Shown: positions 16,628 through 26,547 of the stretch, piece by piece
Layout of the letters: each line of letters opens with the position of its first letter
How positions within the stretch are numbered: position 1 is the stretch's first letter
From: Paenibacillus dokdonensis
GTDB lineage: Bacteria > Bacillota > Bacilli > Paenibacillales > Paenibacillaceae
Length of the DNA: 64,000 nucleotides
Assembly (NCBI RefSeq): GCF_004916975.1
Contig: NZ_STGQ01000002.1
Span: 434,001-498,000 of the forward strand
Direction of reading: 5' to 3'
Notes under the pieces: model-generated
Databases searched by the model: none
Seen by the model: the letters and a program-made list of their open reading frames with translations, nothing else
What the model was told of the DNA's origin: nothing
Program-made: the position numbers and the translations under genes

Positions 16628-17368
16628 CTACTTCTGACAAGAAATGGCCGGAAACATATTCATGCTCCCGGCTGGATTCGCGATTAGCTGCATTTCCCAG
16701 TAAAGGTCAGAGCTGTTATCGCTGCGCTGATGAACCTCTGCGGCAAATGAGTTAACACCTTCATGTAGGACTCCCCTCAGAGCTTGGGTCAAGTCGGCCG
16801 TTTCCGTGACAGGTTCCTCTACAGTCGCGCTACTAAGCGTCTGATCATTCGCTTCGCCTTCCGGCATGTTATAACGGTATACCTCTTGTCCGTTAACATA
16901 TAGAATTACCCCGTCATCCATCCCGAAGGTCCCTATGATTTTGGTGTAATCGGCCAGGCCGGAGACATAGATGGCTGTCCGGAAATAAGATGTCCGATGC
17001 TTCATGCTGCCGTTTGCTCCGTAGCTGATTGTCTTTCTGATGCCGCCAAACAAGGAGGTTGTTTTTGATACCGGATAACCAAGAGGGGCCATACCTACAC
17101 TCCATGTCGAATCGTTAAATTCCGTCGTCCGCCATGCCGTTCCCTGATCGGAGCCATTATCGAGATATCTCCAGGTGGAGTTTGGATGCAGAAGTTGAAT
17201 GTTGGTTAATTCCGAGCTGGTCAAACTGTGATTATGAACCTCTGCCGAAGTTCCTCCCGGTGAAAAATCAGCATCCGCTTGAATGCTCGATCCGGGAAAA
17301 GCCGTAGCAAAAGCAAAGAGTATCGTCATCAGAACCGCGGACCATTTCGCCTTGCTCTGTTCATGCAT
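16628..17368 (-). CDS. Secreted protein with one galactose-binding-like beta-sandwich domain
   Basis: About 246 residues with a Sec signal peptide (hydrophobic core SAVLMTILFAFATAF). The rest is one beta-sandwich domain with the pattern WRYLDNGSDQGTAWR, WSVGMAPLGYP, FRTAIYVSG, DDGVILYVNGQEVYR and WEMQLIAN. This module normally sits at the N-terminus or between domains of larger secreted phosphoesterases and lamin-tail proteins, so the short tail after it suggests a truncated or stand-alone form. The ATG at 17368 has GAGG 8 nt upstream; the GTG at 17377 does not. Function unknown. Confidence 0.75.
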   Translation of the reverse strand: MHEQSKAKWSAVLMTILFAFATAFPGSSIQADADFSPGGTSAEVHNHSLTSSELTNIQLLHPNSTWRYLDNGSDQGTAWRTTEFNDSTWSVGMAPLGYPVSKTTSLFGGIRKTISYGANGSMKHRTSYFRTAIYVSGLADYTKIIGTFGMDDGVILYVNGQEVYRYNMPEGEANDQTLSSATVEEPVTETADLTQALRGVLHEGVNSFAAEVHQRSDNSSDLYWEMQLIANPAGSMNMFPAISCQK

Positions 17369-17585
17369 TCCATACACCTCACAAATAGGATTTGGTTCAT
17401 TTATCCTATCAGTGAAGCATTTCGGTTATATCAGCTCAATGTTATCAGATCATTAAAAAATCCCCCTGTTCCAAATCGGAAATAGCCGCCGAACACTGGT
17501 TACCATCATTTGGCACCAAAACCAATGATGCCAGCCATCGTCCAATATATAGAATGAACAAATCTAACAGCAAGGTGATGAACAG

Positions 17586-18629
17586 ATGACAAAAAGTAAA
17601 ACCGCTCTTCTTTTTCTACTAACCGCTTCCCTGTTATATTCGGTCCCCACTCATGCAGAAACGGCAACTCAAGCTCAAGGGGCTGTCAAACCGGTCACCA
17701 TTTATTTGGATGGACACCCGTTTCAACCTGAAGTAGCGCCGCTCAATGTAGATGGAACGGTACTTGTTCCGATGCGCGGAGTATTTGAAGAAGAGGGTGC
17801 CAAGCTAACCTGGAATAACACAAGTAAAACCGTTACGGCAACCAAAGGAAATACAACGTTAACCTATCGCATTGGCGAGCATACGGCTTCTCTCAATGGA
17901 CAAGCGCTCTCGGTGGATGTTCCCGGTCAAATTGCAAATGGGTACACCTTAATCCCGCTGCGCTTTGTCAGCGAAGCCTTGGGCAGCAGCGTGAAGTGGG
18001 ATCAGACCACCAAGACCGTCCGCATCACCTCAACAGTCAACTATGAAACATCCATTCTGTGGGGTGTCAATCTGCGGAGTTTACCGGATGCCGGAAAAGG
18101 CTCCTCCCTGGAGATGCTGGCTGCAGGCGCTAAGGTCCATGTCACCCGGGAAGTTAATGCTACTTGGCTCGAAGTGCGAACCCAGGATAACCAGACCGGA
18201 TACATATCGGCCAAACCGAAATATACCGATTATTCAAGCCCTTCTCTTGTTGACCAGCAGGGCGATGCACTGATTGCTTACGGCAAAAAGTATCTGGGCA
18301 CGCCGTACGTGTTCGGAGCTTCCCCAGACCAAACAGATACCTTTGACTGCTCCTCCTTTGTGAAGCGTGTGTTCCAGGATACACTGTCGATCGATCTTCC
18401 GCGGGTATCCTATGATCAGGCCAAGGCAGGCAAGGAAGTCAGCATGAACGAGCTGCGTAAAGGCGATCTGCTGTTCTTCAGCGCTCGAAATCTGGATATT
18501 GGGCATGTTGCCATTTATGCGGGGAACAATCAGATTTTGCACACGTATTCCAAAGAGCTTGGCGTTCATGTGGAAACCTTTGACGGACAATGGAAAAAGC
18601 GGTTCGTCACCGCGCGCCGGGTTTTTTAG
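17586..18629 (+). CDS. Secreted NlpC/P60 cell-wall peptidase with stalk and SH3 domains
   Basis: A 347-residue exported hydrolase. A signal peptide (about residues 1-25) is followed by a copper-amine-oxidase-N-like stalk domain (about 33-152, with LVPMRGVFEEEGAKL and LIPLRFVSEALGSSVKW), a bacterial SH3 domain (about 155-215) and a C-terminal NlpC/P60 domain. The catalytic Cys is in DTFDCSSFVKRVF, the His in DIGHVAIYAG and the third polar His in ILHTYSK. It should cut stem peptides of peptidoglycan. AAGGTG lies ahead of the ATG. No terminator is evident before the ada gene. Confidence 0.93.
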   Translation: MTKSKTALLFLLTASLLYSVPTHAETATQAQGAVKPVTIYLDGHPFQPEVAPLNVDGTVLVPMRGVFEEEGAKLTWNNTSKTVTATKGNTTLTYRIGEHTASLNGQALSVDVPGQIANGYTLIPLRFVSEALGSSVKWDQTTKTVRITSTVNYETSILWGVNLRSLPDAGKGSSLEMLAAGAKVHVTREVNATWLEVRTQDNQTGYISAKPKYTDYSSPSLVDQQGDALIAYGKKYLGTPYVFGASPDQTDTFDCSSFVKRVFQDTLSIDLPRVSYDQAKAGKEVSMNELRKGDLLFFSARNLDIGHVAIYAGNNQILHTYSKELGVHVETFDGQWKKRFVTARRVF

Positions 18630-18734
18630 AAGACAATGATTCCCATTTCTAAAAATAGATGCCTGATTTTCGTCCGCATGAATAAAAGGGAGAGGATATA
18701 ATAAGGACAATATCCGAGGTTAGGAAGTGTAAGC

Positions 18735-19787
18735 ATGGCGACAGCCACACGTAACGAGGAATACTACAAAGCCCTATTGGAAAAACGGACGGAATATGAA
18801 GGCGTATTTTATGTAGGGGTCAAGACAACCGGCGTATTCTGCCGCCCGACTTGTCCGGCCCGGAAGCCAAAGTTTGAAAATTGCGAATTTTTTGACAATG
18901 CCCAGCAGGCGCTTTTGGCTTCCTACCGCCCATGTCAACGCTGTCGGCCGCTATCGCATCCGAATCAGGTCTCTGACATGGTCCGTCTGCTTGTCGAGGC
19001 AGTTGAGGATAATCCCGAAAAGCGGTGGAAGGAAGAAGACTTCAAGAAGCTCTCGGTGGATGAATCCACGGCGCGGCGCCAATTCAAAAAACGTTTCGGC
19101 ATGACCTTTGTAGAATATGCCCGTGCCCGCCGCATGGGGCTTGCGATGAAGAACATCCGCTCCGGACAAACGGTCCTGGATGCGCAGCTCTCAACGGGTT
19201 ACGAATCCAGCAGCGGCTTCAGGGACGCCTTTTCCCGCATCATGGGTGCCGCCCCGTCTTTGCTCGAGGATGGCAAGGTACTAAAAGCCTCCTGGATCGA
19301 TACGCGGCTTGGCCCCATGATGGCTATTGGGGATGACGAAGCCGTGTATCTGCTGGAGTTTGTAGACCGCCGGGGTCTCGAGCGCGAAGTGGAACGGTTA
19401 CGGCAAAGAACGAAATCAGCGATTATCCCGGGCACCACGGGGCCGATCCGCTCGATTGAGCAAGAGCTCACCCAATACTTTGACGGAACGCGGAGCCAAT
19501 TCACAACGCCGCTGCATCTACTGGGATCACCTTTTCAAAAAAGCGTGTGGGAGCAGCTCATGAAAATACCTCCGGGAGAGACACGGTCCTATGCCGAGAT
19601 CGCTATTTCGCTCGGTAAGCCCACCGCCTATAGGGCTGTGGCCCAGGCCAATGGCGCGAATCAGCTTGCGCTGGTCATCCCCTGCCACCGTGTAATTAAT
19701 TCAAGCGGAGATTTGGGAGGTTACGGCGGCGGCCTGACACGTAAAAACTGGCTGCTGCAGCATGAAAAATCCTTTATATCCGAGTAA
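18735..19787 (+). CDS. ada: Ada: methylphosphotriester/O6-methylguanine transferase and regulator
   Basis: A 350-residue fused Ada protein. The N-terminal zinc domain has the four Cys in GVFCRPTCPARKP and PCQRCRPL, with the methyl-accepting Cys expected at the first. An AraC helix-turn-helix region follows (about residues 85-175, with RRMGLAMKNIRSGQTVLDA). The C-terminal methyltransferase domain carries the active site IPCHRVINSSGDLGGYGGG. Transfer of methyl from phosphotriesters turns Ada into an activator of alkylation repair genes. The fused E. coli-like layout differs from the split AdaA/AdaB of B. subtilis. Confidence 0.95.
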   Translation: MATATRNEEYYKALLEKRTEYEGVFYVGVKTTGVFCRPTCPARKPKFENCEFFDNAQQALLASYRPCQRCRPLSHPNQVSDMVRLLVEAVEDNPEKRWKEEDFKKLSVDESTARRQFKKRFGMTFVEYARARRMGLAMKNIRSGQTVLDAQLSTGYESSSGFRDAFSRIMGAAPSLLEDGKVLKASWIDTRLGPMMAIGDDEAVYLLEFVDRRGLEREVERLRQRTKSAIIPGTTGPIRSIEQELTQYFDGTRSQFTTPLHLLGSPFQKSVWEQLMKIPPGETRSYAEIAISLGKPTAYRAVAQANGANQLALVIPCHRVINSSGDLGGYGGGLTRKNWLLQHEKSFISE

Positions 19788-19816
19788 CATGCAAAATAAC
19801 AAATCACCCCTTGAAG

Positions 19817-19867
19817 AAAAAGGCTATCCCTATGGCGCTGATTGTGACTGCCATCGGGATAGCCCTT
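19817..19867. terminator. Bidirectional terminator between ada and the SDR gene
   Basis: AAAAAGGCTATCCC and GGGATAGCCCTTTTT form a long stem, extended by TATGGC/GCCATC with one mismatch, with A- and T-runs on both sides. It serves the two convergent genes. Confidence 0.85.
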
Positions 19868-19888
19868 TTTCATATCTGTACATGCTGC

Positions 19889-20728
19889 CTACAGATTCAA
19901 ATGAAGCTTTCGGGTATTGAGCATCCCTTCAAGGCCTGTCGGATCAATCTCTGCCTTGAAGCGGACAAAGGTTTCCGCAGACTCGGAGGTCCGCTGGCGC
20001 AGCGGCTTCGTATCCATCTGTAACAGATCCCACACGACCTCGGCAACGGATTCTGCCGTTTGCGGTACGGATGTCCGCTTGCTGAACGCATCGAGGTAGC
20101 TCGTTAGAATCGGTTTGTATTCATCATCCAAAATACCACCTGTCCGGTTCAATTGATCCATGACGGTATCCGTAAAATTCGTCGCTATCGCACCTGGCTC
20201 AAGCAGCGTAATATCGATGTTGAATGCCGGCTTATAATATGTCGCAAGACTCTCAAGCAAACCCTCTATGGCAAATTTGCTGGCGCAGTAAATCTCGTTA
20301 AACGGCTGCCCGACCAGACCGCCAACGCTGGATGTAGCAATGATATAAGCGTTATCTGACTTGCGCAGGAGAGGCAAGGCTCCGCGTATGCTGTGCATGA
20401 CACCATGCACGTTCGTATCAAACACACGCTGAATATCAGCAGGATCAGCTTGACCCAAAGCCCTTAGGTATCCAAAGCCCGCGTTGCAAAACAGGACATC
20501 CAGCTTCCCCTGCTCATGACCGATTCGATCAAACACATGCTGCAGCGAGGAGGGGTCTGTGACTTCCATTTCAACAAAATGGAGGTTGTTTATTCCTGCA
20601 TATTGTTCCTGATCCCGGTCAACATGCCGTGTCCCGACATATACAATCCATCCCTTATCGGCCAGCATTAGAGCTGTGGCTAATCCGATCCCTGACGAGG
20701 CACCTGTTATAGCGATAGTCCGGCTCAT
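19889..20728 (-). CDS. Short-chain dehydrogenase/reductase (SDR)
   Basis: A 279-residue classical SDR with cofactor motif TGASSGIG, NAG in LFCNAGFG, catalytic Ser in ATSSVGGL and YCASK for Tyr-Lys. The arginine and histidine after the second strand (GTRHVDRD) suggest NADP(H) preference. It resembles the ketoreductase/retinol-dehydrogenase-like SDR group with an extended C-terminal region. The substrate is unknown. An AAGAAGGGG site precedes the ATG. Confidence 0.88.
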   Translation of the reverse strand: MSRTIAITGASSGIGLATALMLADKGWIVYVGTRHVDRDQEQYAGINNLHFVEMEVTDPSSLQHVFDRIGHEQGKLDVLFCNAGFGYLRALGQADPADIQRVFDTNVHGVMHSIRGALPLLRKSDNAYIIATSSVGGLVGQPFNEIYCASKFAIEGLLESLATYYKPAFNIDITLLEPGAIATNFTDTVMDQLNRTGGILDDEYKPILTSYLDAFSKRTSVPQTAESVAEVVWDLLQMDTKPLRQRTSESAETFVRFKAEIDPTGLEGMLNTRKLHLNL

Positions 20729-20818
20729 CCATCAACACCCCTTCTTTATCATTCAATCAACTCTAATATAACCCAAGTCTGCAGCTAACCTACCCGTGGA
20801 ACAAAATCATCTGTTTGA

Positions 20819-21472
20819 TTAGATCAAGCCCTGCAAACGAACGATAGCCTGCGCCCGATCGACTACTCCCAGCTTTCCGTAGAGACTGCTGATGTAATTG
20901 CGGACCGTACCTTCAGCAATGAACAGCTCATCAGCTATTTCGCGGTTATTGAGTCCCCTGATGATAAGCTGAGCCAGCTCCTTTTCCCGATCTGTCAGCT
21001 TAATCCGCTCCAGACTATTCCTTTGCCACTGATCATGCTCTTCCGTAAGACGAGTCATTCTTAACGCCAATCTGGAAGCCACTGCTGACGGTAAAATAAA
21101 CTGACCCGATACCGTGTCCCGGATCGAAGCAATCATTTTATCGCTTTCCATATCTTTCAGCATGTAACCACTGGCTCCGCTGGCCAGCCCTTCAATGATA
21201 TATTCATCTTCCATAAATGTAGTCAATATGAGGACCGACGTTTCCGGACAGCTCCGCTTAATTCTCTTGAGGGCGGCGATCCCGCTCATTTCGGGCATTT
21301 GGATATCCATCAGCACCAGATCAGGCCGCAGCTCTTCCGTTATCTCGCAAGCCTCCAGCCCGTTCCTGGCCAGCGCGACAACCTCCAGATCATCCTCCAA
21401 ATCGAGAATGGTTCGAAGTCCTTCACGTGTTAACATCTGATCATCGGCAATGACGATCCTTATTGGTTTCAT
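20819..21472 (-). CDS. NarL/LuxR-family response regulator of the giant kinase operon
   Basis: A 217-residue regulator with receiver domain (D10-D11, phospho-acceptor D56 in VLMDIQMP, LTTF and MLKD) and LuxR DNA-binding domain (LTDREKELAQLIIRGLNNRE, then GTVRNYISSLYGKLGV). Its ATG overlaps the stop of the giant kinase by 4 bp, so it is almost certainly the kinase's partner. The operon's promoter region carries one of the three 36-bp repeated elements, making this protein a candidate to bind all three. No clear terminator follows. Confidence 0.95.
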   Translation of the reverse strand: MKPIRIVIADDQMLTREGLRTILDLEDDLEVVALARNGLEACEITEELRPDLVLMDIQMPEMSGIAALKRIKRSCPETSVLILTTFMEDEYIIEGLASGASGYMLKDMESDKMIASIRDTVSGQFILPSAVASRLALRMTRLTEEHDQWQRNSLERIKLTDREKELAQLIIRGLNNREIADELFIAEGTVRNYISSLYGKLGVVDRAQAIVRLQGLI

Positions 21473-24400
21473 ATTCTGTCCCCCACTCTACTCTTCGGGC
21501 AGGGAAGGTCGATTCGCAGCAGGCAGCCCTGATTGGAACCGGATTCGAATGATAAACTGCCGCCCAGCTGCTCTGCGCGCTCCTCCATAGCCTTGAGACC
21601 AAATCCCTTCACAATATCACTTGTGCTTCTACCGTTATTTGCAAGCCGGAACACTAAAACATCCTCCGTATGCACCAGACTAAAGCGGAACTCCGTACTC
21701 CCGCCATGCCGAAGTCCATTGGTCAATCCCTCCTGCAATGCGAAGTAGATCGCCTTCTTATGAGCAATGGATAGATTCGGCAGCTCATGAATCATGGCAT
21801 GTATCGTTACGCCTGTATTATGTTCTGTATTCCGGATCAATTGATGCAAAGCCTGTTCCAGCTGATAGAATTTGTCCTCCTTGAGCATGTGCACCGAGCC
21901 GCGAATCTCATTTAGACTGTGACGGACCAATTGCTGCGCTTCCTGCAGTTTTTCCACCGCGCTGTCCATATCCTTCTGAAGCAGGCGTTTTCCGGCCTCA
22001 ATCTGCAATATGGTCGAGGTCAGCGTATGACCGACAATATCATGGATCTCCTTGGCAATACGGCTGCGCTCCTCGTAAATAGACTTTTCAGCCAGGGCCG
22101 CCGACGTCTCGCGCATCGAACGTTCAAGGCGGAGCGTTCTCTCTTTCACTTGTGCTTCCAGGCTATTTTTGAGCTGCTGTATACCGGAGTATAACCTGGC
22201 ATTTTCAATGGAAATGGCACATTGCGAGCAGAGAATCCTCAGCACATCCATCCGCTCCGGTGTAAAGACGCCCGCCGACAGCTTATTCTCCATATACAGC
22301 AGGCAAATCAGCTTATTCTGATGCATAACCGGAAGACAAAGGACGGATTTCAACTCGTTGTCCTTCACATAAGGATTCCTCATGAATAGGCCCCCGTGCG
22401 CAGCATCGTACAATACGACCTCTTCTTTCGTCCTGGCTGCATACCCGATAATAGCCGTTGACACAATGTGGCCCGCTTCCTCCAGCGGAACGGATTCCAG
22501 ATGCGTTTCCTTCGCCGTTCCATACCCTTCCACAACCCATCGTTCCTGGTTCATGAACACGAGCGCGCCATAATCCGCTCCAGCGCTCTGCAGCATAATA
22601 CGCAGGAGCGCATTCAGCAAGCGATCCATTTCCATTTCACCCGATAAAGCCTGCGCTGACAATACAACGGACAGATAATCCGTTTGGTCCAGGTCCGTAT
22701 ATCGTTTCACCTGCAACAGATGTCCATACCTCCGCTGTAAGTCCTCTGTCTTGGCCTTGGCTCCCCATTTTGCATAGTAGTCATACGCCTCGGTCAGATA
22801 GACTTTGGCATGCCTCATTTTCCCTAGACGGAGTCCGTATTTACCATAGCATTCTGAGGCCATCGCCGCATCGTGAAGATGTCCGTGATGGCGTGCCAGC
22901 TCAATAGACTGCTCATACAGCTCCTCTGCCTGTTTATACTCCCCTTTCAGACGAGCCAGTTCAGCCTTAACCAGCAAATATTTATCTTTGTAATTCTCCG
23001 GACAACGCGAAGCGTATGCTTTCATCAAAGGCAATCGATTCAGTATCTTGGCCACATACTCTTTTTGTTCATGAGGTTCTGCATCGACCCACAGCTCTGC
23101 CCAAACGAGTGACTCATAATGATTGCATATAAAGGACTCGGAAATATCCTTTCTTCGTCCATCTAAGATCGATCTTGCCTGCACGAGAGCTTTATTCGCG
23201 GCCGGGTAGTTTCCAAGGAGATACGCCGTTAAATAGTCGAACGTATATACGAGCTCACGTACGAGATGATGGGAATCTCCCTGTACGTTTGCAGCAAAAT
23301 CCTCCATTTCAACATCCTGAATTATAAACGGATCATCCGAATTCCGTTCCCCGGTTAACTTGGCGAGTAATGCCGAAAAGATGACGGCTTGCTTCCAGTG
23401 CAAGCTGTTGTTGTTTCTCCGGAGATTGGAAGCCTGGGTAAGCAAGCGATCATAAATATCTCCGAGCGGATAACCATATTGAAACAGCAGCGCACTGATC
23501 ACGATGACTGATTGATTGCTATGCCACAGATTTCCAGACTCCAGACCCACCCTATTTGCATGCTCGCTGAAGGTTTCCAGTAAACTCGGATTATAGCGGC
23601 GCCAGCTGTCAAAGCAAATCGAGAAGGCTGAAAGCACTTTGGTATGCAGCATCGGATAAGGCCGGGACTTTTCATAAGCAAACATCCCCCAATAGTAAGC
23701 CGCTTCATCATCCCGGAAAACATAGTTCAGCATCAATGCATATCCTGCAAATCCAACCGAAGACTCCGGCGTCCAGCCCTCCTTCAGCGTCAATTCCACC
23801 ATGGCAAGCACCGAGGCTGCCCAGTTTGTGGGATCAACCGTATAATAGGCATGGCTTGTATAATCAAGTACTGACATGGCAGCCTTGCTAACTTCGCTTT
23901 CCATGGGGGGCAGCAGATTCAGGGATTCACTTTTGTGCTTGCGAAGCCGCTGCCGCAGTCGTATCCATCGTAGCGACGCCTTGATCTTTCCCGCTTCATA
24001 GACGTTATGGATGCCCAGCAGCTTCAGCGCTTTCCTCCCCATGGAAATGACTTCCTCATAGTTATCCTGGTTAGACTCGAGCTGTATCTTTAAAATATAA
24101 ACACGCGCTTGATCTAAAGGGGTAGCTGCTTTATGCAGAAGCAGGTCGAACAGTTCATTCGCCGCCTCGAAGTTGGCGCAGAGATACTCTGCCATAGCGC
24201 GCTCCTGATATGCCTGAACAGCCAGTTTGTAGTGAGTATTCCAGCTTTCCCCGTCCAGCAGCTCCGTAGCCTGACGCAAATAAACCCGGGATCTCTCGTA
24301 CGCCGTCGACTGTTTGGCGGCAAGGCCCGCCTGTAGATTCAATTCCGCAAGCTCCAGCCTCTGATCCCTGTTGTCGATCGACTCTATAGCGCGGTTCAGC

Positions 24401-26547
24401 TGGTGAACCACCTCAAACACACTCACATCCTCACCCGCCTTACGCCGTTCCAGGAGGATGCGCCCCATCCGTAAGTGCAGCCCGGACCGCTCTGATTCCG
24501 GAATAAGTCCATAGGCAATCTGCTGAATACGGTCATGCTGAAAACGATAGTTTTGGCCATTCTCATGGGCCGACTGCAGCAGGCGTTCACGTACAGCATA
24601 ATCAAGCACCTCTTTTAACCGGGCGCTGCTGCATTCCATAATGGAGGACAGGGCATCCACATGGACTTGGTTACCTAAGAGCGCGGCATGTCCAAGAACC
24701 TGAATCATCTGATTCGGGAGATGCACCCATTTCTCCAGCAGGTACGCAGCCGAATTATTAGGAACACTCATATCGGAAATACCCTTTAATTCCCACTGCC
24801 AGCAGCGGCTGACCTGATCAAAGCTCATCCGCTTCTCTTGAATCATATCCTGCAACAATTGCTTCAGAAGAAATGGATTACCGTCGGTCTTATACAGCAG
24901 TTCCACGGCCAGATCATGGGTCTTTGCCTGCTCGCAGTGCATTGCATCTCCAAGAAGCTCCATCAAATCGGTCATGGTTAATTCCCTCAGATGGATGGAT
25001 GTTGTCTTTCGTTTCTGAATGACCTGCTCTGTCATGAACTGATAAAATGGATGCTGCGAAGCAACCTCCACGCCCCGGTAAATACCAATCAACATGAGGT
25101 TTTTCACTCCGCTATCGCCTAACAAATAGTTAAGCACCTGCAAAGATGCCTCATCGCTCCACTGGAGATCATCAAGACATATAACTAAAGGATGCTCCTC
25201 ATCAAGAAAAAGCTTAATAAACCGTGTCATGATCAAATGAAACCTCTGCTGCGCTTCGAAAGGCGGAAGCCCAGGAACCTTAGGCTGCTCTCCAATGAGG
25301 AGTTCCAGCCTGGGAATGAGCTGAATTAGCAGCTGACCGTAAGCCTCAACCGCATTCATGATCCGCAGCTTCCACAGTTCCAGCTGCAGTTCGCTCTCTG
25401 TCAGTAATTGCCGCACAAGCCCATCCAGCACCTGAACCCAGCTGTGATAGGGTCCGGCTTCATCATCCGGACCAAATTTACCGTAAGCCATAAAGCCAAT
25501 CAAAGCATTCTCCCGATTCAGAGTTTCCTTAACAAAAGTCGTCTTTCCGCTTCCCACGCTTCCACTAACCCATACGATTTCCACAGATCCCTCGGCAGCC
25601 CGGTGGATTGCTTCGTCAAGGCTTTGCCGCTCCTCATGCCGCCCATAAAAGGTAGAGGGAAATGCCCACCTGTCCGAAACATCCCATTCCCCAAGCTTAA
25701 AAGTTTCGATATGCCCCGAGGCACGAAGCCGGATTAGGCACTCATCCAGATCATGCTTAATCCCATATGCGCTGGCATATCGTGCATTTGGCATTTTCTC
25801 CATGCATTTGCCAATCATCTCGGACACAATCTCCGGAATAAAAGGGGATCTTCCATGAACGGAATAGGCAACGCTTGCAAGATGATGATACATCGTCCCC
25901 AGCTTATCCCCGGATTCAAACGGCAGCTGTCCCGAAAAGAATTCATAAAGTATCACACCAAATGAATAGATATCCGAAAGATCATCAGGAATAATTCCTG
26001 TTCTGCCCGTCTGCTCCGGAGAAATGTATGGCAGGGCGAAGATGGGTCTGCTCTTTACCTGTGCCAGTGGACTTTCAACGCCATCACCCGAACACATCCG
26101 GATGTCGGTCAATCTCACCTCGCAAGTATCCGGATTCACCACAAAGTGAAAGGGAGTCAGCTCATTAAGCGTGATATGCTCCTTGTGCAGCTGACTGAGA
26201 CAATCGGCCGCAGACACGGCTATGCGCAGAAAATCCGTAAGCTCTATGGGTACGGTATGATTATGTATGAACTGTTCGAGCGTAATTCCCCCCATATCCT
26301 CCAGCAGCAGTACAGGCCGCTCTCCCACCTTCTCCAGGTGGTATGCCGCTGCAGTTCCTTTTCCTTTCAATTTTTGAAACATTTCATATTCATATTGAAA
26401 AGAAGCTGCCAGAGCAAAGGGCGGATATTCGTCACAGGTCGTTTTGGCAACAAATCTTTTCTGGTCAATGATCCTTACCGTCCGGTAGAGTATGACTTCT
26501 CCGTTATTCCCCATTTCCTCTATGATTTGATGTCCTGGAACTTTCAA
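21469..26547 (-). CDS. Giant pseudokinase-AAA-TPR-GAF-histidine kinase fusion
   Basis: About 1690 residues. In order (numbered from the longest reading, whose ATG is at 26598): a protein-kinase-like domain (about 18-290); an AAA_16 ATPase with Walker A SGSVGSGKTT (about 346-354) and Walker B LVICLDDLQWSDE (about 471); a long helical TPR-like region; a GAF domain ending near FTPERMDVLRILCSQCAISI; a coiled coil; HisKA_3 with His in IAKEIHDIVGHTL (about 1519); and HATPase_c with EGLTNGLRHGG. The kinase catalytic loop reads LNELTPFHF and the DFG position reads DIR, so it is probably an inactive pseudokinase. The TTG at 26547 follows GGAGGGAGAG and opens the conserved stretch LKVPGHQIIE; the ATG at 26598 has no ribosome-binding site. 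It overlaps both neighbours. Confidence 0.9.
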   Translation of the reverse strand: MKVPGHQIIEEMGNNGEVILYRTVRIIDQKRFVAKTTCDEYPPFALAASFQYEYEMFQKLKGKGTAAAYHLEKVGERPVLLLEDMGGITLEQFIHNHTVPIELTDFLRIAVSAADCLSQLHKEHITLNELTPFHFVVNPDTCEVRLTDIRMCSGDGVESPLAQVKSRPIFALPYISPEQTGRTGIIPDDLSDIYSFGVILYEFFSGQLPFESGDKLGTMYHHLASVAYSVHGRSPFIPEIVSEMIGKCMEKMPNARYASAYGIKHDLDECLIRLRASGHIETFKLGEWDVSDRWAFPSTFYGRHEERQSLDEAIHRAAEGSVEIVWVSGSVGSGKTTFVKETLNRENALIGFMAYGKFGPDDEAGPYHSWVQVLDGLVRQLLTESELQLELWKLRIMNAVEAYGQLLIQLIPRLELLIGEQPKVPGLPPFEAQQRFHLIMTRFIKLFLDEEHPLVICLDDLQWSDEASLQVLNYLLGDSGVKNLMLIGIYRGVEVASQHPFYQFMTEQVIQKRKTTSIHLRELTMTDLMELLGDAMHCEQAKTHDLAVELLYKTDGNPFLLKQLLQDMIQEKRMSFDQVSRCWQWELKGISDMSVPNNSAAYLLEKWVHLPNQMIQVLGHAALLGNQVHVDALSSIMECSSARLKEVLDYAVRERLLQSAHENGQNYRFQHDRIQQIAYGLIPESERSGLHLRMGRILLERRKAGEDVSVFEVVHQLNRAIESIDNRDQRLELAELNLQAGLAAKQSTAYERSRVYLRQATELLDGESWNTHYKLAVQAYQERAMAEYLCANFEAANELFDLLLHKAATPLDQARVYILKIQLESNQDNYEEVISMGRKALKLLGIHNVYEAGKIKASLRWIRLRQRLRKHKSESLNLLPPMESEVSKAAMSVLDYTSHAYYTVDPTNWAASVLAMVELTLKEGWTPESSVGFAGYALMLNYVFRDDEAAYYWGMFAYEKSRPYPMLHTKVLSAFSICFDSWRRYNPSLLETFSEHANRVGLESGNLWHSNQSVIVISALLFQYGYPLGDIYDRLLTQASNLRRNNNSLHWKQAVIFSALLAKLTGERNSDDPFIIQDVEMEDFAANVQGDSHHLVRELVYTFDYLTAYLLGNYPAANKALVQARSILDGRRKDISESFICNHYESLVWAELWVDAEPHEQKEYVAKILNRLPLMKAYASRCPENYKDKYLLVKAELARLKGEYKQAEELYEQSIELARHHGHLHDAAMASECYGKYGLRLGKMRHAKVYLTEAYDYYAKWGAKAKTEDLQRRYGHLLQVKRYTDLDQTDYLSVVLSAQALSGEMEMDRLLNALLRIMLQSAGADYGALVFMNQERWVVEGYGTAKETHLESVPLEEAGHIVSTAIIGYAARTKEEVVLYDAAHGGLFMRNPYVKDNELKSVLCLPVMHQNKLICLLYMENKLSAGVFTPERMDVLRILCSQCAISIENARLYSGIQQLKNSLEAQVKERTLRLERSMRETSAALAEKSIYEERSRIAKEIHDIVGHTLTSTILQIEAGKRLLQKDMDSAVEKLQEAQQLVRHSLNEIRGSVHMLKEDKFYQLEQALHQLIRNTEHNTGVTIHAMIHELPNLSIAHKKAIYFALQEGLTNGLRHGGSTEFRFSLVHTEDVLVFRLANNGRSTSDIVKGFGLKAMEERAEQLGGSLSFESGSNQGCLLRIDLPCPKSRVGDRI

